Under the pieces are notes generated by a model. It was not told where the DNA came from, ran no database searches, and worked only from the letters and a program-made list of their open reading frames with translations. A stretch of 64,000 nucleotides of DNA from Podospora pseudoanserina. Its lineage: Eukaryota; Ascomycota; Sordariomycetes; Sordariales; Podosporaceae. The position numbers and the translations under genes were made by a program. Positions 1 through 11,279 of the stretch are shown here, one piece after another (position 1 is the stretch's first letter; each line of letters starts with the position of its first letter). Where the stretch lies: the NCBI RefSeq assembly GCF_035222485.1, contig NC_085920.1, forward strand, positions 930,001 through 994,000, read 5' to 3'.

Positions 1-1003
1 GGACCAGAGTCCTAAAGACGGCCTTGTATTAGGCTCTTCGAGCAATGCTAGTGGGGACAAACCACCAACACCGTTGGAGCAAGCACATTCGGCACAGCCC
101 CCCGGCACACCACGGATCAGCAGCGACCGAGACCCGAAAGAGCAGCTCGTAAAGAGTCTGCCATCTACACCTTCTTCACTGCCTTCGCGCACAGCAATTC
201 CCAATTCGGAAAATGCTGGCATATCTTGGGCAAAACCCTCTTGCTTTGTTGGAGGAGGACCCGAAGATGTCGATGATGATGCCGTTCAGGCTCTGTTAGA
301 AGATCTCGGTGGGGGGGAGGACTTCAACCTCACCGACGGCCCCCTTGAGACGGGTACTGATACGAAAACCGAAGACCAGAGAGTCTCCGAATTGTTGGAT
401 GAGCTCGCAAAGGCGGTGCCGCCGAGCTCTGGCAACGAGAAAGATGATGATGATAATGAAGACGACAACTCTGACGGCGAGCAAATGACCGCCGCCGTTG
501 ATAAGATACTGTCTCAAACCCAAGATGAACTAACCCTCTCACCCAACCCAACGGAACCGGAAGACAGCGGGAACACCCAACCCAACAACACCGACAACAC
601 CCTCAACCTCCCAACCGTCCCCACAGCCCTCCAAGATCCAGCCCCGGACCCCTTTGAAGATGAAATCTCCTCGCGCCTTGCCGCCCTCAGAGGAATAGGA
701 CCAGTAGACCCCTTCGGCCTACCCGCCGCCCCGACTTTCTCACCAGAGGAGCGGGAGCGGTCAACTCCCACCAAGAAACCGCCCCTGGGTGGCAGGGAGG
801 AAAAGTACAGCGACGAAGACGCCAAGACTTGGTGTGTGGTTTGTCTTGATGACGGAACGATCAAGTGTGTAGGGTGTGATGATGATTTGTACTGTGATCG
901 GTGCTGGAGGGAGATGCATGTGGGACCGAGGGCGGGATATGACGAGAGGGGGCATCAGTGGGTGAAGTGGAAGAAGGGGGGGAGGGGAGGCGGGGTTGAA
1001 TGA
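1..1003 (+). CDS. ANCHR/ZFYVE19-like zinc-finger protein (5' end outside window)
   Basis: The frame is open from base 2 to a TGA at 1001-1003, so the gene starts upstream; the first apparent start at 74 is TTG and should not be used. The visible part of about 333 residues is acidic and disordered. It carries helical segments (around the DAVQALLEDL and RVSELLDEL stretches), then a motif FEDEISSRLAALRG, and ends in a Cys/His cluster beginning WCVVCLDDGTIKCVGC with further Cys and His residues. This resembles the C-terminal zinc finger (B-box/FYVE-like) of the abscission/NoCut regulator ZFYVE19/ANCHR, whose relatives bind ESCRT-III or Vps4 through short helical motifs. No intron is visible. Family assignment rests on the C-terminal Cys pattern and the preceding LAALRG-type motif; a role in ESCRT or cytokinesis is inferred from the family. 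Confidence 0.65.
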   Translation, partial: DQSPKDGLVLGSSSNASGDKPPTPLEQAHSAQPPGTPRISSDRDPKEQLVKSLPSTPSSLPSRTAIPNSENAGISWAKPSCFVGGGPEDVDDDAVQALLEDLGGGEDFNLTDGPLETGTDTKTEDQRVSELLDELAKAVPPSSGNEKDDDDNEDDNSDGEQMTAAVDKILSQTQDELTLSPNPTEPEDSGNTQPNNTDNTLNLPTVPTALQDPAPDPFEDEISSRLAALRGIGPVDPFGLPAAPTFSPEERERSTPTKKPPLGGREEKYSDEDAKTWCVVCLDDGTIKCVGCDDDLYCDRCWREMHVGPRAGYDERGHQWVKWKKGGRGGGVE

Positions 1004-1350
1004 GTTGGTATTAGGGTTAGATGTTGTTTGATACAGCGGGCTTAGAACTTGGGTTTTGTGTTTGATAAGAGTTTTAATTAGACAACATACATAGCATCTC
1101 ACACAACAAATCTCACAAGAAGTGACTTCTTGCAGTTACTGTTCCTACTGTTACTAGTTGCCCCGTCTGAAATGTGAGGTATCGGAACGTTTTCAATGCC
1201 CACGAACTAAACATGAAAGGAAATTACCGTTGAAAGGGCCAGCCATAATAGCTAGGTAGCTCGAGATGAGAGAGGGGAAAGGGTGCAAAAATGAAATAGA
1301 AGGACCTAACAAATATGTTGACACTGAGAACCAAATGTCCATATTCAGTT

Positions 1351-1421
1351 GCGGCCATCGGGAATCGAACCCGACTCTAATGCTTGGAAGGCATTAATGC
1401 TAACCACTACACCATAGCCGC
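1351..1421 (-). tRNA. tRNA-Gly (anticodon UCC)
   Basis: The minus strand folds into a 71-nt cloverleaf. The acceptor stem GCGGCTA pairs with TGGCCGC, including one G-T pair. The D arm contains GTGTAGTGGTTAGC (A/B-box-like), the anticodon loop CTTCCAA sits on a 5-bp stem AATGC/GCATT, and the T arm is TCGGG-TTCGATT-CCCGA. The anticodon TCC decodes GGA/GGG glycine codons. There is no intron, and CCA is not encoded. A T-rich pol III stop (TTTTT on the minus strand) lies about 60 nt downstream. Confidence 0.96.
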
Positions 1422-2046
1422 TGGTGACTTGTTGCAGTACCTCCATTGGTGTTGGGCATCGTGAGCTGCTCATTACATCTTGCCCGTCTCTGTAGAAGGC
1501 TGGGGACATACCTGTGAGGCCTCCGAAAGAGCCAACTCACAAGCCTTGAAGTATGGTCGATATACTTCTGAACATGGACGACTTACCCCGGAAGGTGATA
1601 ATCGATAAACCGAATTACTTGGGAGACATTGCAGCAAATTTATACCTTACCTTGTGACACAAAACATAATACCCAACTCAAGACCACGATAGGTGAGCGA
1701 GAGAAATTGAATTGCTCAAAATACCAGGTTACACAAGAATATACATTAAAAAACCCGAGCGCTTTTGCCCATCACACACCAATCCAGCCTTGGAGGTTTT
1801 ATGTTACCCCCCAGAACTTCGGCCTTGCATGGAAAAGTAGTAAAATGCCCAATTATACCCTATGATATGAAACTCCGCCATCCCGCCCGCCATACCTGAT
1901 CCCATAGAATCCCACCCAACCCTGGGAAAACTGAAAAACGCAAACCAAGAAAAAGTGACAGTTCTTTTAGCATCACAATCTGCCCTGTCATCGAAAATAA
2001 CACAAGTCAAGAAAGTAGAACCCAACACCATCAACTAGGCAACCCC
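1422..2046. other. Intergenic, no gene seen
   Basis: This spacer lies between the 5' end of the minus-strand tRNA and the 3' end of the LMBD1-like gene. Reading frames here are short and without recognisable motifs. The AT-rich right half is probably the 3' UTR of the minus-strand gene. Confidence 0.6.
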
Positions 2047-3837
2047 TCAACCCCTCCCATTCGACCCCTCCCCACCCCCAGTCCCATACCCATTCCTGTT
2101 CTTCGTCCTTCCAGTGATATCCCCCCAAGTAGCACCAAACCTCCTCCCAGTGCTGGCCAACAGGCCCTCCTCTTCATCCACCTCGGCCTCCTCATCCAAC
2201 TCGTTCAAGTTCAACCTCGGCGTCCTGAACAAACTCGTCACAAACACCACCATAAACACGCCCAAAAAGGCAAACTGCGCCCAGAAGTCAATCGCCCCAA
2301 ACACGGGCCAGTTGATCGTCACTCTGTTGAGGAAGGTACTCATCACCGTGGGCGTGCAGACATCTTTCGCTGCTGGCTCGGAAAAGACTTCTGAGCAAGG
2401 CATGACCATGTCCCTGTGTTCACGGCAGTCGGGTTGTTCTCCTGGGTGGCGAGGTGCGTTGACGCAAAAGGTTTGCGTGCCGTAGATGGCGTACTGAGGG
2501 GCGACAATCATGGCAATAGCATAATTGATAGCCAGGATAATCAACGCGAGCATCACTGTTGCGATGAGTAGTGCTTGGGGTGATGTTCTTCCCTTTTTGA
2601 TTTGGAAGACTCTCACCCACAAGAACCTGATGCCAATGGTGGCGATACCAGTGATTGAGCTGCCGAAGAAAAACAAAACCAACAGAGCCATCAGGATGTA
2701 GTCAACGGGGAAAGCCTTGGCAGACTGGACAAAGATCCAGTTGACCGGCTGGAAGACGTTGATGTGACCGAGGATGTAGCCGCAGTGTTCTTTGCAGATA
2801 GAGTTGGCCGCCTTGTCGATGCCAGTGATGAGCATGGAGGCCCAGACCAAGATCGAGAGCAGCAGTAGCAAGATACCGCCCAGGAGCTTGAGAGGACGGA
2901 AGACAGCTTGAATCTTGGTCCAGGCGCGGAAAACACCACTTCGGCCGTCACCACGGGTTTCGGCCGCAAGTCTTTCCCTTCTCACGAGAGTGCGCTCCTC
3001 ACGTAGCAAGGCGTCCAGCTCCCTCCTGTCCTTCTGAGACATGCCATCCAGACGGCCAGCATTGCGCATTTCGATTTGTCTCTGGAGCTCTCGGTTATGT
3101 TCCAAGTCGGTCGCGATCGTCGCGGAAAGCTGAGGAGCGGAGATGGACGGGGCAGACTTGATAAGAGAGACCGGAAGAAGAGCCAGTCCAGCACCGGTAT
3201 AGAGAGTGTAGAGAAACGTGCCCAACGTGATGAGCAGGCCGACCCCGAATGTCAAAGCCTTCTCTCCCTTGTTGGCAGCGAGCAGACGCTTGAAGTAGTC
3301 CAGATCAAGGTGCTTGCCGTTTCCACTACCCGCAGCAGGGACGAAGAAACCGAGGAGGAACAGAATCAAGACCAAAAACACGAATCCAAGCGTATACTTC
3401 GCCGCCTTCCAGAACCGGGCGCCAGCACCACTGGTTCCCTCCTCCTCTTCAACCTCATCATATTCCTCGTACCAGAAATAGGCGAATGGGATAACGATCA
3501 GACATAGCAACGCATCGAAGCTGTAGAGGGTGTAGTAAACGACCTTCAAGGTCAAGAGTATTCCATCGATTCTCTCGGGCGTTGCCCAGTCCTTTTTAGC
3601 ACCGAGGTGTGCTGAGGCTGTGGACGAGACAAGGGCAATATCAACGGGCAGGAGGAAGACGGTTGCTAGAAGCGAGGTGAGACTGACAATCGCGACGATG
3701 CTCACGGTAACAGATCGCTCATGCGGGGATTGCCAGGTGAATGTTGTGATAATGGCGACGAGGAGCACCAAGGCGACCGCGATGGCGTATGCCACCCAAA
3801 TAAGACTGGTCTGGAGCAAGCCAGCTGATGCCAACAT
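2047..3837 (-). CDS. LMBD1-like multipass membrane protein (putative lysosomal cobalamin transporter family)
   Basis: Uninterrupted 596-codon gene starting at ATG 3837-3835. It has about nine hydrophobic segments, near residues 8-30, 42-64, 93-118, 148-168, 197-218, 312-336, 372-396, 410-436 and 512-535. A long charged cytosolic loop (about residues 225-300, rich in Arg/Glu) is typical of the LMBR1/LMBD1 family. The C-terminal tail is acidic, then basic. Filamentous fungi carry a protein of this length annotated as a probable lysosomal cobalamin transporter. In animals LMBD1 exports cobalamin from lysosomes. Since most fungi neither make nor need B12, vacuolar or receptor-trafficking roles are equally possible here. 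It shares a 518-bp upstream region with CFT1, which is transcribed away from it. Confidence 0.85.
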   Translation of the reverse strand: MLASAGLLQTSLIWVAYAIAVALVLLVAIITTFTWQSPHERSVTVSIVAIVSLTSLLATVFLLPVDIALVSSTASAHLGAKKDWATPERIDGILLTLKVVYYTLYSFDALLCLIVIPFAYFWYEEYDEVEEEEGTSGAGARFWKAAKYTLGFVFLVLILFLLGFFVPAAGSGNGKHLDLDYFKRLLAANKGEKALTFGVGLLITLGTFLYTLYTGAGLALLPVSLIKSAPSISAPQLSATIATDLEHNRELQRQIEMRNAGRLDGMSQKDRRELDALLREERTLVRRERLAAETRGDGRSGVFRAWTKIQAVFRPLKLLGGILLLLLSILVWASMLITGIDKAANSICKEHCGYILGHINVFQPVNWIFVQSAKAFPVDYILMALLVLFFFGSSITGIATIGIRFLWVRVFQIKKGRTSPQALLIATVMLALIILAINYAIAMIVAPQYAIYGTQTFCVNAPRHPGEQPDCREHRDMVMPCSEVFSEPAAKDVCTPTVMSTFLNRVTINWPVFGAIDFWAQFAFLGVFMVVFVTSLFRTPRLNLNELDEEAEVDEEEGLLASTGRRFGATWGDITGRTKNRNGYGTGGGEGSNGRG

Positions 3838-4355
3838 GTTGGCGGCTTGCGGATTGGAGATGTCCAGATATGCGTGGTTCTTTTTGAAGAATGGTTGAAG
3901 ACGATCAGTGTCTTAGATAATCTGTATCAATCAGTACACTGAAGTCGTCCCAGCGAAGCAGATGTGGTGTTTGAGAGGAACTGTTGCAAGGGGTAGGAAC
4001 GTGAAGTGTTCCACTCTAGGGGGGCTTTCAGTTCATCACTTAATCTGTGACGCAATGCCGCAGCGAAGGGAGCTCCTGTGGAACCTGCCAAGTCCTGCTA
4101 GCGACGTTGTGCCAAGACTTTTCCCACACGTTCAGCACGCAGTTCGGGGTTCTGGCGTTCTGGCCCATGAAATTTATTTGGACCAATCAACACCACGCAC
4201 GGGAGCTTCCTTCGAGCTTCGCGGCAGCCCTCGAGTTGCGGTTTGGTTCGTCCTCTTCAAACCACCACCACCATATTCAAAGTCAACGATTGTTTTTGCG
4301 CATCGTGTTTTCTTGTCTATTTACGGAATAGAGATATGTGCTTGGCTGCCACAGC
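3838..4355. promoter_or_regulatory. Shared divergent promoter, LMBD1-like gene / CFT1
   Basis: This 518-bp region separates two divergently transcribed start codons, so it must hold both promoters and 5' UTRs. I see no clear TATA box. C/T-rich patches lie near 4255-4320, just before the CFT1 start. Reading frames within it (for example 3962-4504) overlap the CFT1 N terminus in another phase and are not genes. Confidence 0.6.
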
Positions 4356-4377
4356 ATGCAGTGCTACACAGAGCTAA
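4336..4377 (+). promoter_or_regulatory. Overlapping upstream ORF at the CFT1 start
   Basis: An ATG at 4336 opens a 13-codon frame ending in TAA 4375-4377, out of phase with the CFT1 ATG at 4356 and overlapping it. The main ATG has A at -3, while the upstream one has G at -3. If transcripts begin upstream of 4336, CFT1 translation would rely on leaky scanning past this ATG. Confidence 0.4.
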
Positions 4378-7300
4378 CGCCGCCGACGGCTGTCACCCAC
4401 TCCCTCACACTCCAACTAATTCCAGGCCAGGGCACGAACCTCGTGGTCGCAAAGTCGTCTCTTCTCCAGATATTCAGAACAAAGATCGTATCGACCGAGA
4501 TTGATGCTTCTCAGCAGGGCAGCGGTGCTAGGACACGAAACGCGGGCCGATACGAAAGCCGGTTAGCGAATGACGACGATGGGCTTGAGGCATCGTTTCT
4601 GGGAGGGGACAGTCTTGCGTTCAAGACGGATCGCACCAACAACACAAAGCTGGTGCTCGTTTCAGAGATTTCACTGTCGGGAACCATCACGGGGCTAGCA
4701 AAGATAAAGTCGCAAAACCTGAGGTCAGGCGGTGATGCACTGCTCGTGGCCTTCAAAGACGCGAGGCTCAGTCTGGTAGAGTGGGACGCCGAACGCCATG
4801 ATCTGTCGACCGTGTCTATCCACTATTACGAACAAGACGAGCTGCAGGGAAGCCCATGGGCGCCACCTCTATCCAACTTCACCAATTTTCTCGCGGCAGA
4901 CCCGGGGAGTAGATGCGCGGCGCTCAAGTTTGGCGGCATGAATTTGGCCATCCTGCCCTTCAAGCAGGCGGATGAGGACATTGATATGGATGATGACTGG
5001 GACGAGGATCTGGATGGCCCTCGACCTGTCAAGCAAGAAGCCGCCGTTGTAAATGGAGGTAGCAGCATAAAAGAGACACCCTATTCACCATCATTTGTCC
5101 TCCGACTCTCCAATCTTGATCCAAGTCTCCTCCATCCTGTGCATCTGGCCTTCCTGCATGAGTACCGAGAGCCCACCTTTGGCATTCTCGCCTCGACTGT
5201 CAACGCCTCCAACTCCCTTGGCCGGAAAGATCACTTGGCATACATGGTCTTTACCCTAGATCTGCAGCAGCGGGCCTCGACAACCATCCTGTCAGTCCCT
5301 GGTCTCCCGCAGGATCTTTTCCGCGTTCAGCCTTTGCCAGCCCCCGTCGGCGGTGCTTTACTCGTGGGAGCGAATGAGCTGATCCACATCGACCAGTCGG
5401 GCAAGCCGAACGGTGTAGCTGTCAACCCCCTCACAAAACAATGCACCTCCTTTGGCCTGTCTGACCAGTCCGACCTGAACCTTCGGCTCGAGGAATGTAC
5501 CATCGACGTCTTGTCAGCCGAGGAGCTTCTTGTCATCCTGAGCGATGGCCGTATGGCGTTGGTTACCTTCAGGATAGACGGCCGTACAGTGTCTGGTCTT
5601 GACGTCAAACTGCTCCCTTTAGAAACAGGCGGTTCTCTCATCCCAGGCCGCGTATCCACACTCTCAAGGATAGGCAAGAGTGTCATGTTTGCCGGTAGCG
5701 AGGAGGGTGACTCTCTCGTTTTTGGCTGGACAAAGAAGCAGAGTCAATCAGGAAGAAAGAAGTCACGGCTTCAAGATGTAGGCCTGGACATCGATGTGGC
5801 GGATGAGGAGGACCTTGACGAGGACGAGGACGAAGATGACCTTTATGCCGAGGAACCAACACCCAAGCAACAGGCTGTCGCAGCTGCCAGCAATGTCAAG
5901 GAAGGTGACCTCACTTTTCGAATCCACGACCGGCTGCTGAGTATTGCGCCCATCCAGTCCATGACGTACGGTCAACCCGTGGATGCACCCGGCAGCGAGG
6001 AGGAGCAGAACTCGGCCGGCGTTCGCAGTGAACTCCAATTGGTATGCGGCGTAGGAAGGAATAAGTCTTCCGCAATGGCGATCATGAATCTTGCCATCCC
6101 ACCAAAGGTTATTGGACGCTTCGAGTTCCCTGAGGCGAGGGGATTCTGGACAGTGTGCGCAAAGAAGCCTGTGCCAAAGTCACTGCAAGGTGACAAGGGA
6201 CCCGGCGCGATTGGAAATGACTACGGTACCTCGGGCCAGTATGACAAGTTCATGATTGTCGCTAAGGTCGACCTGGACGGCTACGAGAAATCTGATGTCT
6301 ACGCCCTTACCGCGGCGGGCTTTGAAAGCCTCACTGGCACAGAATTTGACCCTGCTGCCGGCTTCACCATTGAAGCAGGCACTATGGGCAAAGACAACAG
6401 AATCATTCAGGTTCTCAAATCGGAAGTCCGCTGCTACGACGGAGATCTGGGTCTCAGTCAGATAGTGCCGATGATGGACGAAGAAACGGGAGCTGAGCCT
6501 AGAGCTACCAGTGCGAGCATTGCCGACCCGTACTTGCTCATCATCCGCAACGATCAGAGTGTTTTTATTGCTTCGATTCACGAAGATAACGAGTTGGAAG
6601 AAGTAGAAAAGGAGGACAAGACGTTGGCGACCACAAAATGGTTGACTGGATGCCTGTACACAGACACCAATGGTGTGTTTGGGGAAGAGTTGGGTGACAA
6701 GAAGGCTAAGCTGCCTGAGAGTATTCTCATGTTTCTTCTTAGCGCCAGTGGTGCTCTTTATGTAAGCTCCCTTCTCGGTTGGGTCATGTGTACAATACTG
6801 ACTCCACGCAGATATACCGCCTCCCTGATCTGTGCAAGCCAGTATATGTAGCCGAAGGGCTCTCATACATTCCCACTGGGCTCTCGGCTGATTATGCCGC
6901 GCGAAAAGGCACAGCCAAGGAGACCGTGTCTGAAATACTGGTGGCTGATCTGGGTGATACTACCGCCAAGTTCCCGTATCTCATTGTATGTTGTTTGTCA
7001 ATGCTGTGGCAACGTGGTAGTCGCTAATCATGTCTCCTAGCTCCGTCACGCGAATGATGATTTGACGATGTATGAGCCTTACCGATATCAACTTGGCGGT
7101 GGACTGGAATTTCCAAAGACTTTGTTCTTCCAAAAGATCCCCAACTCGGTGCTGGCGAAAAGCCCAGCAGAGGAAACGGACGACGAGGAGGTCACACACC
7201 AAGCGAAGTGCCTAGCGCTGCGGAGGTGCAATAACATCGGCGGGTATAGCACCGTCTTCCTCCCCGGGCCGTCCCCCAGTTTCATCATCAAATCATCCAA

Positions 7301-8843
7301 ATCCATGCCCAAGGTACTGCCGCTACAAGGCGCAGCAGTCACAGCCATCAGCTCTTTTCACACTGAAGGATGCGAACACGGGTTCATATATGCCGATTCC
7401 CACAACATCGCAAGGGTATCGCAGCTCCCTAAGGACTGGAGTTTCGCCGAGACTGGGCTAGCGGTGAAGAAGATACCGATTGGTGAGGACATCGTCGCCG
7501 TGGCATACCACCCTCCATCGCAGAGCTATGTTGTAGCCTGCAATACTCCGGAGCCTTTTGAACTCCCAAGAGATGACGACTACCACAAGGAATGGGCCCG
7601 CGAAGTTCTGCCTTTCAAGCCGACACTGGAGAGGGGAACGCTGAAGCTCATCGGTCCCATTACATGGACTGTGGTTGACACCATCGTTATGGAACCCTGC
7701 GAGAATGTGCTCTGCGTGGAGACACTTAACCTGGAAGTTTCGGAAGCCACCAACGAGCGGAAACTTCTGATTGGTGTCGGTACCGCGATCACAAAGGGCG
7801 AGGATTTGCCTACCAGAGGGGCTGTTTATGTCTACGACGTGGCTGACGTTATCCCGGAGCCCGGGAAGCCAGAGACGGGCAAGAAGCTGAAGCTCATTGC
7901 GAAGGAAGATATTCCTCGCGGTGCCGTCACGGCGCTCTCTGAGATTGGTACTCAAGGTCTCATGCTTGTTGCTCAGGGGCCGAAGTGCATGGTACGTGGT
8001 CTCAAGGAAGATGGGACCTTGCTCCCGGTAGCATTCATGGACATGAACTGCTATGTCACCAGCGCAAAGGAGCTTCCTGGGACGGGGTTGTGCCTGATGG
8101 CTGATGCTTTCAAGGGGGTGTGGTTTACGGGGTACACCGAGGAGCCGTACAAGATGATGTTGTTTGGCAAGAGCAATACCCGACTGGAGGTATTGAATGC
8201 TGATTTCTTGCCGAACGGGAAGGAGTTGTCGATCGTGGCGTGTGATGCGGAGGGACACATTCATATTCTTCAGTTTGATCCAGAGCGCAAGTGATACCTC
8301 AAGCCATACATGACGTTTACTGTTTGCTAACTTTTATATGTAGACCCGAAATCTCTCCAGGGCCATCTGTTACTGCATAGGACGAGTTTCAGCACAGGCG
8401 CCCACCACGTCACCAAGTCGCTTCTCTTGCCCTCGACACTGTCACCAGACAACAAGGAAGATAACGAGGAAAATGGAGCCACATCACGTCCACACATTCT
8501 GCTTCTTGCTTCTCCGACTGGCGTGTTAGCAGCTCTCCGTCCACTGTCAGAGGCGGCATACCGGAGACTGTCGTCTCTGGCTGCTCAGTTGACGAATTCT
8601 TTGACCCACGCGGCAGGGCTGAATCCAAAGGGGTACAGAATGCCGTCTGCTACTTGTCCTCCTGCTGGAGTAGATGCTGGTATAGGGAGACACATTGTTG
8701 ACGGCACTATCCTAGCTCGCTTCTCGGAGTTGGGAAGGGCAAAGAGGGGAGAGGTTGCTGGCAGGGCTGGGTATACTGGACCTGATGAGATCAGGGGAGA
8801 ACTGGATGGTGTGCTCAGGTGGGCGGGGCTGGATTACTTTTAG
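4356..8843 (+). CDS. CFT1: CFT1, cleavage and polyadenylation factor subunit (CPSF160)
   Basis: Largest scaffold subunit of the nuclear cleavage/polyadenylation factor that reads the AAUAAA region of pre-mRNA. Exons are 4356-6761, 6812-6985, 7041-8286 and 8344-8843, giving about 1441 residues, the usual length in filamentous fungi. The ATG at 4356 (MQCYTELTPP) matches the family N terminus; the upstream GTG at 4338 is not used. Introns 1 and 2 are GT-AG (50 and 55 nt, branch CTGAC and CTAAT). Intron 3 (8287-8343, 57 nt) uses a GC donor (GCAAGT) with branch CTAAC. It is the only choice found that keeps the conserved DPEHPKSLQGH block in frame, because using the neighbouring GT at 8291 shifts the phase. 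An acidic insert lies near residues 480-500, and the CPSF_A-type beta-propeller domain fills roughly the last 400 residues. Confidence 0.95.
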
Positions 8844-9245
8844 GCAGCGTGTATATCGGGTAGAAAAGTGTAAAAATGGCTAACATGGTAGCGTAATCAT
8901 TATTCCTACACAGGAAGTAAGGTGTTCCGCGATGGCATGTACAACCCTAACCCACTACTTCATCCCCGAACCGCCAAGACATCCCGCCGCCAAGCTTCCT
9001 CTCCAAAGCGACCTTGCAACCTTTCTTATCGCCGCCACCAAAATTTCTCTTATCGCCAATTCGCCTCGAGCTCTCTCCGGCGCGCAGTCTCGTCGCAACT
9101 TTCTTGATCCCTTCATCTTTGGCGCGACGATACACCACCCCTATAAATATCACCTCATTTTCTCTACCCTTTCATGCCTCAATAATACACCCACACAACC
9201 CCCGAATTTCCCACCAAACTTGAAGTCCGCCCTCCGCGAGCGAAA
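8844..9245 (+). promoter_or_regulatory. Intergenic region with TATA-like box (9142-9149) before TMA23
   Basis: 402 bp between the CFT1 stop and the next ATG in the same direction. TATAAATA at 9142-9149 stands 97 bp before the ATG at 9246, followed by a pyrimidine- and A/C-rich leader, a usual fungal core promoter layout. No coding feature is seen. Confidence 0.55.
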
Positions 9246-9941
9246 ATGAACGCCTCCGCCCTCCTCCAGTCCCAAGGCTGGCTGGGCAAAGGCCACTCCC
9301 TCGACTCCCACCGCTTCGGTTCCTCCTCCACTACCCCAACCCAATCCGGTCGAAACGCCCGCGGCCTGGTGAACCCCCTCCTCATATCCCGCAACACCGA
9401 CGGCCGCGGCATAGGCAACAAGACGCACTACACCTCTGACCAGTGGTGGCTCTCGGCTTTTGACCAGAAGCTCAAGGGGTTGGACACGACAAACTCGAAG
9501 GAGGGTATTACCCAGACTGTCACGGAGGGGAAGCTGGATGCGGTGGGGAGGGTGCAGGAGGGAAAGTATACCGGTACCAAGGGGCTGTATGCGTTTTTTG
9601 TGAAGGGGGGGTTGTTGGAGGGGACGGTGGAGGTTGGGTTGTTGGGGGAGAGTAAGGAGGGGACTGCGACGCCTGATGGGGGGAGTGAGAGTGGTGGGGG
9701 GTTTTCGTTGAGGCAGCAATTGGCGGCGAAGAGGGCGAAAAGAGAGGCGAAGAAGGCGGGGATGACGAAGGAGGAGAGGAAAGCAAGGAAAGAAAAGAAG
9801 GAGGCGAAGAGGTTAAAACGGGAGGAGAAGGTGAGGAGGAGAAAGGAAAAGGAGGGGAGGAGAAGGGAGAAGGAGGAGAGGAGGAAAAGGAAAGAGTTGA
9901 AGAGGAGGAGGAGGGCGGAGAAGGATAGGAAGGAGAAATGA
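9246..9941 (+). CDS. TMA23: TMA23-like G-patch nucleolar protein
   Basis: Intronless 231-codon gene. The N terminus (MNASALLQSQGWLGKG) is a G-patch-type start, followed by a conserved block (NPLLISRNTDGRGIGNKTHY, then DQWWLSAFDQKLKGLD) characteristic of fungal Tma23 proteins, which associate with pre-ribosomes in the nucleolus. A glycine-rich middle is followed by about 75 residues of almost pure Lys/Arg/Glu repeats ending in EKDRKEK, a typical nucleolar basic tail or coiled coil. The coding strand of that tail is strongly purine-biased, and an 18-A run begins at the last base of the stop codon. A role in 40S subunit biogenesis is inferred from the yeast family member. Confidence 0.85.
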   Translation: MNASALLQSQGWLGKGHSLDSHRFGSSSTTPTQSGRNARGLVNPLLISRNTDGRGIGNKTHYTSDQWWLSAFDQKLKGLDTTNSKEGITQTVTEGKLDAVGRVQEGKYTGTKGLYAFFVKGGLLEGTVEVGLLGESKEGTATPDGGSESGGGFSLRQQLAAKRAKREAKKAGMTKEERKARKEKKEAKRLKREEKVRRRKEKEGRRREKEERRKRKELKRRRRAEKDRKEK

Positions 9942-9958
9942 AAAAAAAAAAAAAAAAA
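9941..9958 (+). repeat. A18 homopolymer abutting the TMA23 stop codon
   Basis: Eighteen consecutive A residues start at the final base of the TGA stop. This may be slippage in a purine-rich strand or a scar of retroposition of an intronless gene copy. Confidence 0.9.
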
Positions 9959-10134
9959 GGGTGGGAAAAGCGAGATGTTATAATGATACCCTGGAGGAGA
10001 ACAGGCCGTTGAGAACACTCCGGCCGGACTGAAATGTTGGGCGGGCATACGTGTTATATCACAGGGCCTTGAAGGCTCGATCAGAAGTGATGAACAGATA
10101 GCTCGAAAAGGCTCGACCTTGATATTCGTTAGAG

Positions 10135-11279
10135 TCAGGTCTCCTTGGGAACCTTGCCCGGCTTGTTAGATAGCAACCAGGGCCTCCGGTCCCAGAATTC
10201 ATCCTTGATGATGTCAAGGTGCTCAATCACTATCCTGGCCTTGGCCCTCCTCTTTTTGTCGTTTTCTGTCTGGTTCTTGGATTGCTGGACTGGCTCGGCC
10301 AGGCTATCTGCTTCGGCTGCTGCGTTGTGGGTGGCTGGGTCTACCAGCTCGTACTTTTGCTTGTTAGCATCAAAACCAGATGTCCGATACAAAGGGGAAT
10401 ACTCACGCCCCGAAACAGCACACTCCCCTTCTTATAAATCTCCGGCTCGTTGTTGTAGTTTATGCCAAACTTGGAAAACAAAATCTCGTTCTTGTCGGCA
10501 GCATACGTCCCCTTGAGCAACTCTTCCGCCTCGAGATTTCCCATGCCACCTTTTTGTATGAGAGCCCAGAAGGTGGTGTTGTAGAGGTTGTTGATGTGGC
10601 AGTCTACCTGCCTCCAGCTCATGTAGTCCCGGAGGTTCTGCACGCTGGGGTAGCAGACTGCTCTGCCGTCGAAGCTGGGTAAGGGGGGTGACAGGGGGGT
10701 GTCTGGGAAGTAGGTTGACCAGAGGTGGATGTAGTAGGATGAGAAGGTTGATACGATTGTGGTGACGAGTTTGCTTGGGGACGGTTAGTGAGTCACGATT
10801 GTGGGTGGTGAGTCGAATGGGAGGTAGGTACCTTGAACGTCTTTCGAAGAGGGTGCATGACTTGTGGAATACGAAGCTGTGTAAGGGTCAGTTGTAAGCT
10901 GCTATGAAAGAAGAGGTCTGGGGATATACCTGTATTCATCGCTGATTCCGTAGGCTATGGTGACCTCTGGTATCTCATACATGACTGCCTGAGCGGCAGC
11001 GTTCATGAGATCCAGAGCTCGCCTGTCGTTTGGTTTTTCGAAACCATATTTGCTTGAGAATCTAGTCAAGCAGAATGAAAGGGTTAGGAAGTGATGCCAG
11101 ACTCATGTTGGTAACAGTCATACTTTGTGAAGCCTCTCCCGTCGATTCTCACAACAATCCATGTATTTAGCAGCAAGTTGTCTGGCTGCTCAAAGTTTTT
11201 GACATATTCAAATCTTCCTACTATATCAGCTATGTTCTACTTGCTGTGATTCAACATAATCTTACTTTGAGTTCGCCAT
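10135..11279 (-). CDS. THG1: THG1, tRNA-His guanylyltransferase
   Basis: Adds the extra 5' G(-1) to tRNA-His, required for histidyl-tRNA synthetase recognition. Six exons on the minus strand: 11266-11279, 11124-11213, 10930-11061, 10832-10876, 10407-10773 and 10135-10353. These total 867 nt, or 288 residues. All five introns (52, 62, 53, 58 and 53 nt) are GT-AG, most with a CTAAC or CTGAC/CTGAT branch. The first exon encodes only MANSK up to a split codon. The metal-binding Asp29 lies in RIDGRGF, and Asp76-Glu77 lie in SDEYSF. The usual AYGQSDEY reads AYGISDEY here. The [18 protein letters not shown] block and the [15 protein letters not shown] block are typical. The C-terminal exon ends in a basic, [11 protein letters not shown]-containing tail. 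It starts 344 bp from the divergent SWD1 ATG. Confidence 0.95.

Noticed and set aside
3962-4504. 180-codon frame in the LMBD1-like/CFT1 spacer
   Set aside because: Overlaps the conserved CFT1 N terminus in another phase.
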